Positions 1-6,700 of a DNA stretch of 9,908 nt are shown here, piece by piece; position 1 is the first letter of the stretch; every line of letters begins with the position of its first letter. The notes beneath the pieces are model-generated. The model saw only the letters and a program-made list of their open reading frames with translations. It was not told the origin of the DNA and did not search any database. Made by a program: the position numbers and the translations under genes. The DNA is taken from positions 1 through 9,908 of the forward strand of contig JAJXXG010000439.1 in assembly GCA_021781255.1 (NCBI GenBank). Direction: 5' to 3'. This stretch comes from Acidobacteriota bacterium. Its GTDB lineage: Bacteria > Acidobacteriota > Terriglobia > Terriglobales > Acidobacteriaceae.

Positions 1-74
1 TAGATGAGCAGTGCGACAACTGCTGCCTCGGCCACGCTACCGGCAATCCAGAGTAAATTAGCCAATTGCATCAT
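1..74 (-). CDS. N-terminus of a probable membrane protein (partial, runs off the window)
   Basis: Two adjacent ATG codons on the minus strand (74-72 and 71-69) open a frame that stays open to the left edge of the window. The visible 24 residues read MMQLANLLWIAGSVAEAAVV followed by ALLI. This is a hydrophobic segment of the kind that begins a first membrane helix, with no basic signal-peptide n-region. It resembles, from memory, the start of small polytopic proteins common in Acidobacteriota, but too little is visible to name a family. No strong Shine-Dalgarno sequence precedes it. A competing plus-strand frame (4-144, 46 codons) has no recognisable features. The gene would run in the same direction as the repeat-peptide gene upstream of it. 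Confidence 0.4.
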   Translation of the reverse strand, partial: MMQLANLLWIAGSVAEAAVVALLI

Positions 75-120
75 TGGTGTTGCATTCAAGCTTGACCAAC
101 GCGATGGATTGAGTGTAGCA

Positions 121-140
121 GCCGACCCGCTGCGGTCAGC
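121..140 (-). terminator. Weak candidate hairpin between the repeat-peptide gene and the partial membrane gene
   Basis: Read on the minus strand, this stretch pairs as GCTGACC / GGTCGGC (7 bp with one G-T wobble) around a 6-nt loop. On the plus strand the wobble becomes a mismatch, so the structure favours a minus-strand transcript. It lies 66 bases past the stop of the repeat-peptide gene, where a terminator would be useful. No T-run follows it, so it is only a weak candidate. Confidence 0.25.
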
Positions 141-171
141 TTAAATACAATACGCCGGCTTTGCGGACTTT

Positions 172-370
172 CCATTGCCCTTCCGGGAATGGGAATTGAT
201 TGGAATCAGGCAGCAACCTTGCCTGTCGGAAACGGATTCATCGGAACCGCAACGGCGACCTTGCCTGTCGGGAACGGATTCATCGGAACCGCAACGGCGA
301 CCTTGCCTGTCGGGAACGGATTCATTGGAACCGCGGCAGCGACCTTGCCTGTCGGGAACGGATTCATCGG
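172..370. repeat. 42-bp tandem repeat array (about 4.5 units)
   Basis: Three full 42-bp units lie head to tail at 217-258, 259-300 and 301-342, and the first 28 bases of a fourth are at 343-370. Each begins CCTTGCCTGTCGGGAACGGA on the plus strand. The units differ by only a few bases: one G/A at 230, one C/T near 326, and a cluster near 334-338. A strongly decayed copy of about 45 bp at 172-216 precedes the array and can be aligned with small indels. Because 42 is a multiple of three, several frames stay open. The minus-strand frame has a signal peptide and ribosome binding site upstream, so the array is best read as the repeat part of that gene. Confidence 0.95.
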
Positions 371-454
371 CATAGAGCTAGCTGCGAAACTGGCCGGAAC
401 CGCCAATGCGGCGCAAAGAACTACAGCGCAAACCTTAAGTGAGGTCGAAAACAT
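206..454 (-). CDS. Small secreted protein made of a 14-residue tandem repeat (unknown function)
   Basis: The product is 82 residues. Residues 1-24 form a textbook Sec signal peptide: M-F-S-T-S-L-K, then a hydrophobic core, ending A-S-F-A before A-S-S. The rest is four copies of a 14-residue unit, V-P-M-N-P-F-P-T-G-K-V-A-V-A, the last one cut short by TGA at 208-206. The ATG at 454-452 has an AGGAG Shine-Dalgarno sequence 9 bases upstream, and a promoter-like pair lies further up. The mature part would be about 58 residues, without cysteine, rich in Pro, Ala and Val, with one Lys per repeat. The stop falls just where the decayed fifth DNA unit begins, so the array has probably been longer. I do not recognise the family. 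A structural surface peptide, a peptide precursor cut at each repeat, or an adhesin fragment are all possible. The overlapping plus-strand frame (189-470) lacks a ribosome binding site and a signal peptide. Confidence 0.72.
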   Translation of the reverse strand: MFSTSLKVCAVVLCAALAVPASFAASSMPMNPFPTGKVAAAVPMNPFPTGKVAVAVPMNPFPTGKVAVAVPMNPFPTGKVAA

Positions 455-463
455 TTACGTACT

Positions 464-468
464 CTCCT
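464..468 (-). promoter_or_regulatory. Shine-Dalgarno site of the repeat-peptide gene
   Basis: On the minus strand the sequence is AGGAG followed by 9 bases and then ATG (454-452). This fixes the start of the secreted repeat protein and is the main reason for choosing this strand over the plus-strand frame that also spans the array. Confidence 0.7.
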
Positions 469-536
469 AGGGGTAAATGAATTACGCAACGCAAGACTAA
501 CCCAAAAGTTGTACCTTGGCTACCTAAAAAGTAACT

Positions 537-565
537 ATTTTATAAATTTCTTTTTTCAGCGTCAT
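537..565 (-). promoter_or_regulatory. Candidate promoter for the repeat-peptide gene
   Basis: The minus strand reads ATGACG (565-560), a 17-base spacer and TAAAAT (542-537). These match the sigma-70 -35 and -10 consensus at 4 of 6 and 5 of 6 positions. The surrounding 500-625 region is clearly more AT-rich than the rest of the window. The predicted transcript would start near 530 and have a leader of roughly 75 bases before the ATG. Consensus matching in Acidobacteriota is uncertain. Confidence 0.4.
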
Positions 566-1032
566 TTTCGTCCGTTTTTGAGAGAGAATAGAATAATTAG
601 TTTTAGAATCTATTATTTACAATAGGCCACTTCGCGTACCGCATTAAAGTTTGAGGCCCGTTCTGCGGGAGAGATGATGGCGGATTCATGTCCCTTGTCG
701 CCCCTCAGGGCATCCAAAGACGATCATCGAAGACCGGAAAATGCGCTCTCCGCAAAGGAAAATTCTCGATTTTTGCGTTGCCTGGGCGTGTCACAGGCGC
801 CGGCCGCGGAAACGTATACCAGCTCAGGGCCTTCCCGAACCCTCGCCGCAAGGCGGGCAGACGGAGCCGCCCATCGCGGTTCCTGGCTACCCTGCATCGG
901 CTTCGATCCGCGTTCTTTTAATGAGCGTGGCCCGCCCGAAGTTTCCGAGCCGCAAGGCATGTCCACGCGTTCCGCTCGCGGGGCCCGGAGCGTCGCTCTT
1001 TCCCCCGGCTGTTACCTAATCGATTACCCCGC
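566..1032. other. Long region without a supported gene
   Basis: The left part (to about 640) is AT-rich and probably regulatory for the divergent flanking genes. The right part is GC-rich. One plus-strand frame of 120 codons (674-1036) has a GGGAG just before its ATGATG. However, its third positions show little GC bias, its composition is Ser/Arg/Pro-rich, and it matches nothing I know. Three other frames overlap it and look no better. Small GC-rich inverted repeats are present, such as GGCGG/CCGCC at 852-871. The stretch may hold a long leader of the PilZ operon, a structured RNA or a decayed gene. I looked for the c-di-GMP (GEMM) riboswitch core and did not find it. Confidence 0.5.
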
Positions 1033-1070
1033 CTAAACTTTCGTGCCCTAGGCGTAGGGGGGAAAGTTAG
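1033..1070 (+). promoter_or_regulatory. Strong hairpin in the leader of the PilZ/response-regulator operon
   Basis: The outer arms CTAAACTTTC (1033-1042) and GAAAGTTAG (1062-1070) pair with one bulged A. The inner arms CCCTA (1046-1050) and TAGGG (1055-1059) pair perfectly around a GGCG tetraloop. A short asymmetric internal loop separates the two stems. No T-run follows, so it is not a classical terminator. It ends 57 bases before the preferred start of the PilZ gene. It could be a leader structure, a protein-binding site or a processed 5' end. Confidence 0.5.
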
Positions 1071-1127
1071 ATACTGTTGCGGACAGGCCCACATCTGGGG
1101 ATCTTAAGAGCTGGAAAAAGGGATACC

Positions 1128-1481
1128 TTGAAACCGAAATCTCCCTTGGAACACCGGCGTAACCAACCGCAGCAGGAGCGCGCGGAAGTGCGCTGTGCCG
1201 TCCGTTTTCCTATCAAGCTTCAGGCGGTGCTTTCCGCCGGCGCAAAAAGGCTCTCGGCTCAGACCCGCAACGTCTCGGCCAACGGAGTCCTTTTTGAACT
1301 GGACAACTCACTCAACGTTGGCCAGAACATCGATTTTTCGCTCCAGATGCCCGGCGGCGTCTTTGGTACCCCCAGAGATGTTATGGTTCGCTGCCACGGT
1401 CGTGTGGTACGCTGCTCCGTAAGTCAAGGCCTGTATCATGCCGCAGCAACAATAGACGGGTATCAGTTCGTTGAGCAGTAA
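1128..1481 (+). CDS. PilZ-domain protein (putative c-di-GMP receptor)
   Basis: The product is 117 residues from the preferred TTG start. AAAGGGA sits just upstream of this TTG. An earlier TTG at 1077 would give 134 residues but lies against the hairpin and adds a tail that looks non-conserved. PilZ domains bind cyclic di-GMP through an RxxxR motif and a following [D/N]xSxxG motif. Both are visible: R22-C-A-V-R26 followed by F-P, and N48-V-S-A-N-G53. The domain fills the whole protein, so it is a single-domain receptor acting in the cytoplasm, probably by touching a partner. The gene ends 30 bases before the ATG of the response regulator, so the two are likely co-transcribed and may work together. 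The ligand-binding motifs are intact, but binding itself is inference. Confidence 0.85.
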   Translation: MKPKSPLEHRRNQPQQERAEVRCAVRFPIKLQAVLSAGAKRLSAQTRNVSANGVLFELDNSLNVGQNIDFSLQMPGGVFGTPRDVMVRCHGRVVRCSVSQGLYHAAATIDGYQFVEQ

Positions 1482-1511
1482 TTGAAAGAAGTGACGATTT
1501 AGTTGCCAGTT

Positions 1512-2258
1512 ATGGATATTTTGGACGAATCTTCTGATGGTGAATTTCTCGATGGACCGGTCACGCCCGGCTCAATCCGCATTATTCTTGCGGACTCCCA
1601 GGCTATTTACCGCGTCGGGATTCGCAAAATCTTTGCGCTTGAAGACGATATTCGGGTTGTCGCGCAGGCTGACTCGCTTGAGAATCTGCGCGCATGTGTC
1701 GAGCGCTACCCTGCCGATGTAGTGCTGCTCGAAGGCGGCATGCTGAACGGCGTCCCGAATCCCATTCCCGACCTGCTGCGAGTTGCCCCCGATTTGAAGC
1801 TCATCGTGCAGGCCCTTGAAAACGATGAGGCCCAGACCGTCGATCTGTATCGGCGCGGGGTCCGTGGCATCATCACGCGCTCCATCTCCCCTGACCTGCT
1901 GGTGCGCTGCGTGCGCAGAATCGCCGCCGGCGAAACCTGGATTGATAATCAGTCAGTGAATTGGGTTATTGAGGCCTACCGCGCGCAGGCCGCTTCTCTT
2001 GTCACGCCCCGCACTCAGCCGCGCCTCTCGCCCAAGGAGACGGCCATCATCTCCTGCATTACCCAAGGCAAGCGCAACAAGGAGATTGCCTTCCAGCTGG
2101 GAACCACCGAGCAGGTCATCAAGAACTATCTGCGCAAGATTTACGACAAGCTCGGCGTCTCTGACCGTCTTGAGCTGGCCCTGTATTGCCTGCACAACAA
2201 GATCATTCCGGGTGACTCGGCAGAAGAGACTCTCATGAGGAAGGTCGCAGCCCGGTAA
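1512..2258 (+). CDS. NarL/FixJ-type response regulator with a degenerate receiver domain
   Basis: The product is 248 residues from ATG 1512. A TTG at 1503 would add three residues and is slightly better placed for the weak AAAGAAG upstream. Residues 22-140 form a receiver-like domain, and residues 171-227 a LuxR-type helix-turn-helix (R-L-S-P-K-E-T start, recognition helix around T-T-E-Q-V-I-K-N-Y-L). Family receivers carry an acidic pair, a phospho-acceptor Asp, a Thr/Ser and a Lys. Here these align with D28-S29, E74 (A-D-V-V-L-L-E), A101 and R123. Phosphorylation by a kinase is therefore unlikely, and Glu at the acceptor position could mimic the active state. It should bind DNA as a dimer, perhaps constitutively or under control of a partner such as the co-encoded PilZ protein. 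No histidine kinase lies nearby. About 22 extra residues precede the receiver. Confidence 0.9.
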   Translation: MDILDESSDGEFLDGPVTPGSIRIILADSQAIYRVGIRKIFALEDDIRVVAQADSLENLRACVERYPADVVLLEGGMLNGVPNPIPDLLRVAPDLKLIVQALENDEAQTVDLYRRGVRGIITRSISPDLLVRCVRRIAAGETWIDNQSVNWVIEAYRAQAASLVTPRTQPRLSPKETAIISCITQGKRNKEIAFQLGTTEQVIKNYLRKIYDKLGVSDRLELALYCLHNKIIPGDSAEETLMRKVAAR

Positions 2259-2267
2259 GCTGCCGGG
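2251..2267 (+). terminator. GC-rich hairpin overlapping the response-regulator stop codon
   Basis: CCCGG (2251-2255) pairs with CCGGG (2263-2267) around a 7-base loop that begins with the TAA stop codon. It lies in the 30-bp gap between convergent genes, where a terminator is expected. No T-run follows, so an intrinsic terminator is only weakly supported. Confidence 0.3.
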
Positions 2268-2288
2268 GTGCGGCCGCATTTCCGCGCT

Positions 2289-2837
2289 TCAGTCCCGCTT
2301 CTGCGGTGCTGATTCCTGCGCAACGCATGAAGCGTCTTCCGCAGTGTTGCAACTCGCCTGCGCCTGCGCGCCCGCGCAGTTCTTCCGCGCCAGCTCAAGC
2401 AGACGCGTCAGTTCCGTCAGTTCCGCTTGGTTCAGATGCCCGAGCAACTCTCTGGGGGCAAACTGTATCTCCGGGTCCATTGTGCGCAGCAGCTTCAGCC
2501 CGGCTTCGGAGATGTGTGTCCACACCACGCGCCGGTCGCGCCGGTCACGCTGCTGCCGGATCAGCTTCAGAGCCTTGAGGCGTGCCAGAAGCCGCGTAAT
2601 GTCCGGCACGGCCGTGATCATTCGCTCTCCGATGGCAGAGCAGGTAAGTCCCTGCGGCTGTGCGCCGCGCAGAATCCTAAGCACGTTGTACTGCGTCGAG
2701 GTCACGCCCCAGTCGCGGCTTCTCCGCTGAAAGGCGCGATGAAGGCAATCAGAAGTCCGCAGCAGATTCAGAAACGTTTCTTCATGGATGCTTGAGAAAG
2801 GGCGCGCCTGTGCGATTTCACGCTTCAAACCGGCCAT
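2289..2837 (-). CDS. MarR-family transcriptional regulator
   Basis: The product is 182 residues from ATG 2837-2835, which has AAAGGGG about 8 bases upstream. A longer reading to 2900 would start inside the hairpin at 2870-2905 and is rejected. The MarR winged helix is clear: helix-turn-helix at about 48-90 (Q-Y-N-V-L-R-I-L ... I-T-R-L-L-A-R-L), then the wing with the family's D-x-R-D-x-R motif (D98-R-R-D101-R-R). Helices at both ends supply the dimer interface. MarR proteins bind palindromic operators as dimers and usually repress their own operon until a small ligand or oxidant releases them. It follows the YceI gene by 78 bases on the same strand, and a good palindrome lies upstream of that gene, so autorepression of the pair is likely. 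The C-terminal 25 residues are Ala/Gln/Cys-rich and probably disordered. Confidence 0.9.
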   Translation of the reverse strand: MAGLKREIAQARPFSSIHEETFLNLLRTSDCLHRAFQRRSRDWGVTSTQYNVLRILRGAQPQGLTCSAIGERMITAVPDITRLLARLKALKLIRQQRDRRDRRVVWTHISEAGLKLLRTMDPEIQFAPRELLGHLNQAELTELTRLLELARKNCAGAQAQASCNTAEDASCVAQESAPQKRD

Positions 2838-2869
2838 TCGTTGACCCCTTTCCGCTCTGTCCTGCCTGC

Positions 2870-2905
2870 CCGGGATGAAGGCTCTGCCGGCCGCCTTCAT
2901 CCCGG
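2870..2905 (-). repeat. Perfect 13-bp inverted repeat between the YceI and MarR genes
   Basis: CCGGGATGAAGGC (2870-2882) and GCCTTCATCCCGG (2893-2905) are perfect complements around a 10-base loop. The structure starts 10 bases past the YceI stop codon. On the minus-strand transcript it is not followed by a T-run, so it is more likely an intercistronic hairpin that sets the YceI:MarR expression ratio (partial termination or 3'-end protection) than a full terminator. Confidence 0.6.
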
Positions 2906-2915
2906 CACGCTGCGC

Positions 2916-3491
2916 TTACTGCTTCACGACGTCCAGGTCGATCGTGAGCTTCACCTCGTCGCCCAGAATGGATGTCGGATACTTCGTGCCGATTCCGAAA
3001 GCCGAGCGGCTGATGGTGGTGCTGGCCGAGAAGCCCTCGTGCGGCTTGTGGTCCATGCCGGGAACCGGACCCGTCGGGCCTTCCACTTCCAGCACTACGG
3101 GCTTCGTCACGCCATGCAGCGTCAGGTTGCCGTTCACGGTGAGGCCGTCGCCGTGCTTCGCCACGCTCGTGCTCACGAACGTCGCCGTCGGATACTGCGC
3201 CGTGTCAAACAGGTTGGAGCTCTTGATGTCCGCGTCGCGCATGCTCACGCCCGTGTCCACGGTCGTCGTGTCAATCGTGATGTTCACGGTGGACTTGGTG
3301 ATATCCGCATCGCTCGTCACAATCGTTCCGCCGATGTTGCCAAAGTGGCCGCGCACCTTTGACAGGCTCATGTGCAGAATCGAGAAGTCAACCTCGCTGT
3401 GCGGCTTGTCGGGAACCCAGGTGGAAGTCTGCGCCACGGCCAGGGGAGCCGCGAGCGCGCATATGCCAGTGAGAAGTGCCAAACGCTTCAT
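2916..3491 (-). CDS. Secreted YceI-family (lipocalin-like) protein
   Basis: The product is 191 residues from ATG 3491-3489, with AAAGGAA about 9 bases upstream. A TTG one codon earlier is less likely. Residues 1-20 are a Sec signal peptide ending A-V-A before Q-T. The mature part has YceI hallmarks: W-V-P-D-K-P-H-S-E-V-D-F near its start, repeated G-x-I/V-T segments, T-A-Q-Y-P-T-A-T-F, and L-T-L-H-G-V-T-K-P-V. YceI proteins are beta-barrels that in studied cases bind a polyisoprenoid or similar lipid in the periplasm. Roles in acid, osmotic or oxidative stress have been proposed. Full length (about 170 mature residues) is normal for the family. It is the first gene of a two-gene unit with the MarR regulator, a known type of pairing in which the regulator controls the yceI-like gene. 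The ligand here is unknown. Confidence 0.93.
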   Translation of the reverse strand: MKRLALLTGICALAAPLAVAQTSTWVPDKPHSEVDFSILHMSLSKVRGHFGNIGGTIVTSDADITKSTVNITIDTTTVDTGVSMRDADIKSSNLFDTAQYPTATFVSTSVAKHGDGLTVNGNLTLHGVTKPVVLEVEGPTGPVPGMDHKPHEGFSASTTISRSAFGIGTKYPTSILGDEVKLTIDLDVVKQ

Positions 3492-3637
3492 CAATCAAAT
3501 TCCTTTCAACATGGGCCATGGGCCGCTTGGGATGACCGGCTGAGCCGGGATGCCGGAGCCGGAGAGAGCCGCGCCAGCGGGGAAGCCCCAGTGCGCCGCG
3601 CGGAACATGCTCGTGCTTTTTGGACGCCACAAGGCAG

Positions 3638-3657
3638 ATATTAGTTGCAACAAATAT
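3638..3657 (-). promoter_or_regulatory. Candidate MarR operator upstream of the YceI-MarR unit
   Basis: ATATTAGTTGCAACAAATAT is a 20-bp palindrome with one mismatched pair, centred on GTTGCAAC. Its size, AT-rich flanks and uninterrupted symmetry fit sites bound by MarR dimers. On the minus strand it contains TAATAT (3643-3638), a plausible -10 hexamer, so a bound repressor would block the promoter. It lies 147 bases upstream of the YceI start codon. The rest of the 3492-3782 spacer holds a short CCGGCT/AGCCGG palindrome (3536-3548) and a T8 run (3734-3741) with no hairpin that would make it a terminator. Confidence 0.5.
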
Positions 3658-3782
3658 TTTCTGCCGCCCGCTCCCGATCAGTCAGGGCCTTGCCCCCGGC
3701 ATCTAAACGCCGCAAAATAAGCAAGCCTGTCGGTTTTTTTTGAAACGCGCTCCGCGCAGTGGATCGCCCGACCGCGTCCGCT

Positions 3783-6700
3783 TCAGGGCTTCCCTTGCAG
3801 AATCGCCGCCGGAAGCGTCACCGAACCCATCCGCCCCGAGTTCTCATCGACCACCAGAATGCGCACAGACCCCGAGTCCTCGCCTCGCTCTACAAACTGG
3901 TTGAATGGAACACCCTTCTCCAGCAGGCTTTGATAGGTCGCGGGCAGCAGGGCCAGCATCATGGTCCGGCCGGTGATGCGTGCGTGCAGGTCATCCACGC
4001 CCCGGTGAACGACAAAGATATCCAGCCGGTCTTTCCACCTGCCGCCGACTAGTTGCAGCGCCAGGTCGTTGATGGCGATGTTCAGCTTCAGAATGGCTCC
4101 CGTGTAGGCCGCCTCTGGGCGCGCGCTCACGGCAATTCCGCTCACATCCAGCGGTTGCCAAATCGCCTCGCGGAAGCGCTCCTTCATCGTGGCCGGCTCC
4201 TTTGCGTAGAGATAGCCCGTGCGGTAGCGCACGGCAACGCCGCGCCGCCCGGTCACCTTCACCGTCAGCGCATGATACTGGTCGTCGGCCGGCGTGTCGG
4301 GCGAGAAGCCCAGCAGATAAGCCGCCCGCCCGTCCTCGATGACTTCGTTCAGGCTCGCCGCAATGCTGCCTGCCCGGCGAAAGACGCGGCCACCGGTGCC
4401 TTGCGCCAGCTCCTGTATCGCCCCGCGTATCGGATGAATATCCTGCTGCATTTCGGCGGTCGTGCGGCCAAGCCCCGGTCCGGCCATGCCTCCCTGGTGC
4501 GGCGGTGGCGCGGTCACGCTCGGTGACAGTTCCACGCTCGAGTTCGCCAGACTCGCATCCGTCGTCATCGTTTCCAGTTGCGATGCGTCCAGCGGAAACA
4601 CGCTTACGTGCGCGTCGTTCAGTGCATCCTGCGCGCGCAGTGCAAAGCCCTCGATGTGTTTGCCGCCCGCCTCGGTCCCGGCGGCCTGATCGCTCCAGTC
4701 CGCCAGCACGTTGTCGCTCGCCACCCACACCAGGTTCTTTTGCCCCGGAATGGCCGCCAGATGCCGCGCCACGCCCACCAGAATCACCAGCGCATCCCGC
4801 CCCGGATTCCCGCCGAAGTCGCGCAGTTGCGGATCAGACATCGTCGTCGTGAGCCCCGGAGCGTTCGTGCTCCCGTTTACGTTCTGCAAATCTTCTGCGT
4901 GCAGCACCGTGTCAATCTGCTGCCGGTTCCGCTGCTCTTCCTCCTGCGCCGCCGCCAGAGAACGCGCATTTGGCATCCAGGTGCGCAGCTTCGACGCGAG
5001 CAATGCGTGATCCGCCGTCGTTTCCACCATCACCTGGAACCCGCGAGCGCCCTGCGCATACAGCCCCACGCGCTCGCTCGCCGGCAGCTTCTCCAGAAAC
5101 TTCAGCATCTGCTCACGCGCATACGTCAAATCCGTCCACGCCAGATTCCTCGCATCCACCAGCAGAATCGTCGCGCTGCCTTCCGTCGCTCCGCCCCCGG
5201 GCATCGCCTCCGCAATCTCTCCCTTGCGATTCGAGAAGACCCCCTGGTCCGTTGCCGACGCCGTCTGCCTCTGCGTCATCTGCGCAGCAGACGCCGCGCC
5301 CGCCTGGCTGAAAAATCGCACCGCCTGCTTTCGTCCGTTGTCGTAGAGTTCAAAATCGTCCGGCTTCAGGTCCGTGACCGGGCGGCCTTTCTTATCCAGC
5401 GCCACCACGTCCACGTCCACCAGTCGCGTCATCACGCGCAGCGTAAAGCTCTTCCCCTGCGCGGTCGCGCTTGCAGCCGCAGGCACATCCGGCAGCGCCG
5501 CCGTCTCCGCCACGCTGATCTCAGGCGTCGCCGGCTCCGGCGTCGGGGCTGGTGCAGCCGCGGCCGTCGCTGGAACAGCAGCCGCATCCGCAACCGCAGC
5601 CGCATCCGCAACCGCAGGCGCAGCCGGAACCGCAGGCGCAGCCGCAGCCGATGCGGGAGCCTCAGTCCGCGCAGGTGTCTCCTGCTTTTCCGGTGCGGCG
5701 GCAGTTGCTGCAACACCCGCGCCAGCCGCAGGTGCAGCCGCATGCGCGGCCTCTCCCGTGTTCTCGCCGGTCAGCATCCGCGCCTCGGTGCGAAACACGT
5801 GATACTGCTCAAACACCACATCGTTCAAAAGCGTTTGTTGCCGTTCGCGATGCTTTCCATCGGCGGACCATCCAGCCGATCCGTTGTTGTCCAGCAGCGA
5901 GCCGCGATAGTTCTGCAGCGTCGGCGCTGCCGGCGGCGCACGCGTTACAGAAATGCTCTTCACCGGGCAAATGTACGTCTTGCCTCCAATCTCCACCGGC
6001 CCGTATTCCACCAGAATGTCTGAGGTAGCCAGCGGAGCCGAGGGCCGCAGGTCCGCCTCCAGCGTCAGCCGCAGAATCGCTCCACTCGACGGATCAACCG
6101 CAATCTCGCCGTGGTAGCCGGAAAATTCCTTGAAGACGCCATCACCGTAGTTTCCGGCGACGCAACAGAACTCGACCTGATAATGCGACTCGCTCGTGGG
6201 CACGGCAAAGCTGAACACCGCCACCGGACCCGCCGCGCCCTGCTCCCAGTGGCTCCACGCAATCTTGCCCTGGCCGGCATCCACCAGCACCGTTCCAAGA
6301 ATTGGCCCGAACACGCCCGAGGTCGCCAGCGACGGCGTCGCTGTTCCTTGCTTCCTGCCCTTCTTCGCGCCAGAATCCACAACCTCGCGGCCATCGCGAT
6401 AGAGAACCGTGCTCGTGTACCGTCCCACGGCGTGCAGCGGCGCATACATCGTGATCGAAGCGTCCGCGCGCTGCACGGACGGCGTATCTTCAAAGTGGAT
6501 CGTGTCCTGCGTTGCAATGAGGTTCGGAAGATTGCGGATGGTCTTCACCGCATAGTCCACAGCCATCGCCATGATCTTCTGCTGCGTGGCCACATCCGGC
6601 GCGGCCGTCGCGGGAATCTCCGCCGCCGGGGGCGCCAGAAACGCCGACATATCCGCCAGCACCACCAGCGCGCGCCGCGACTCCGCGCCCGGCAGCTTCG

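Noticed and set aside
4..144. Plus-strand 46-codon frame at the left edge
   Set aside because: It has no ribosome binding site visible within the window, an unremarkable sequence, and overlaps the hydrophobic minus-strand frame, which looks more like a real gene start.
172..370. Possible CRISPR array
   Set aside because: The units are contiguous 42-bp tandem copies with no unique spacers.
189..470. Plus-strand 93-codon frame through the 42-bp repeats
   Set aside because: It has no ribosome binding site and no signal peptide, and its start lies inside the decayed unit. The minus-strand frame explains the array better.
674..1036. 120-codon plus-strand frame with a GGGAG before ATGATG
   Set aside because: Weak codon bias, low-complexity composition and competing frames make it unconvincing as a gene. 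It is described within the gene-free region instead.
660..1080. Possible c-di-GMP (GEMM) riboswitch ahead of the PilZ gene
   Set aside because: Fragments such as CGCAAAGG and GCCTAAAC are present, but the conserved core and order of helices are not, on either strand.
3734..3741. T8 run as an intrinsic terminator
   Set aside because: No stable stem precedes it on the plus strand, and no plus-strand gene ends there. On the minus strand it is an A-run.
4578..6023. Plus-strand 481-codon frame
   Set aside because: It is an Arg/His-rich shadow of the VWFA-related gene on the opposite strand, caused by high GC content.
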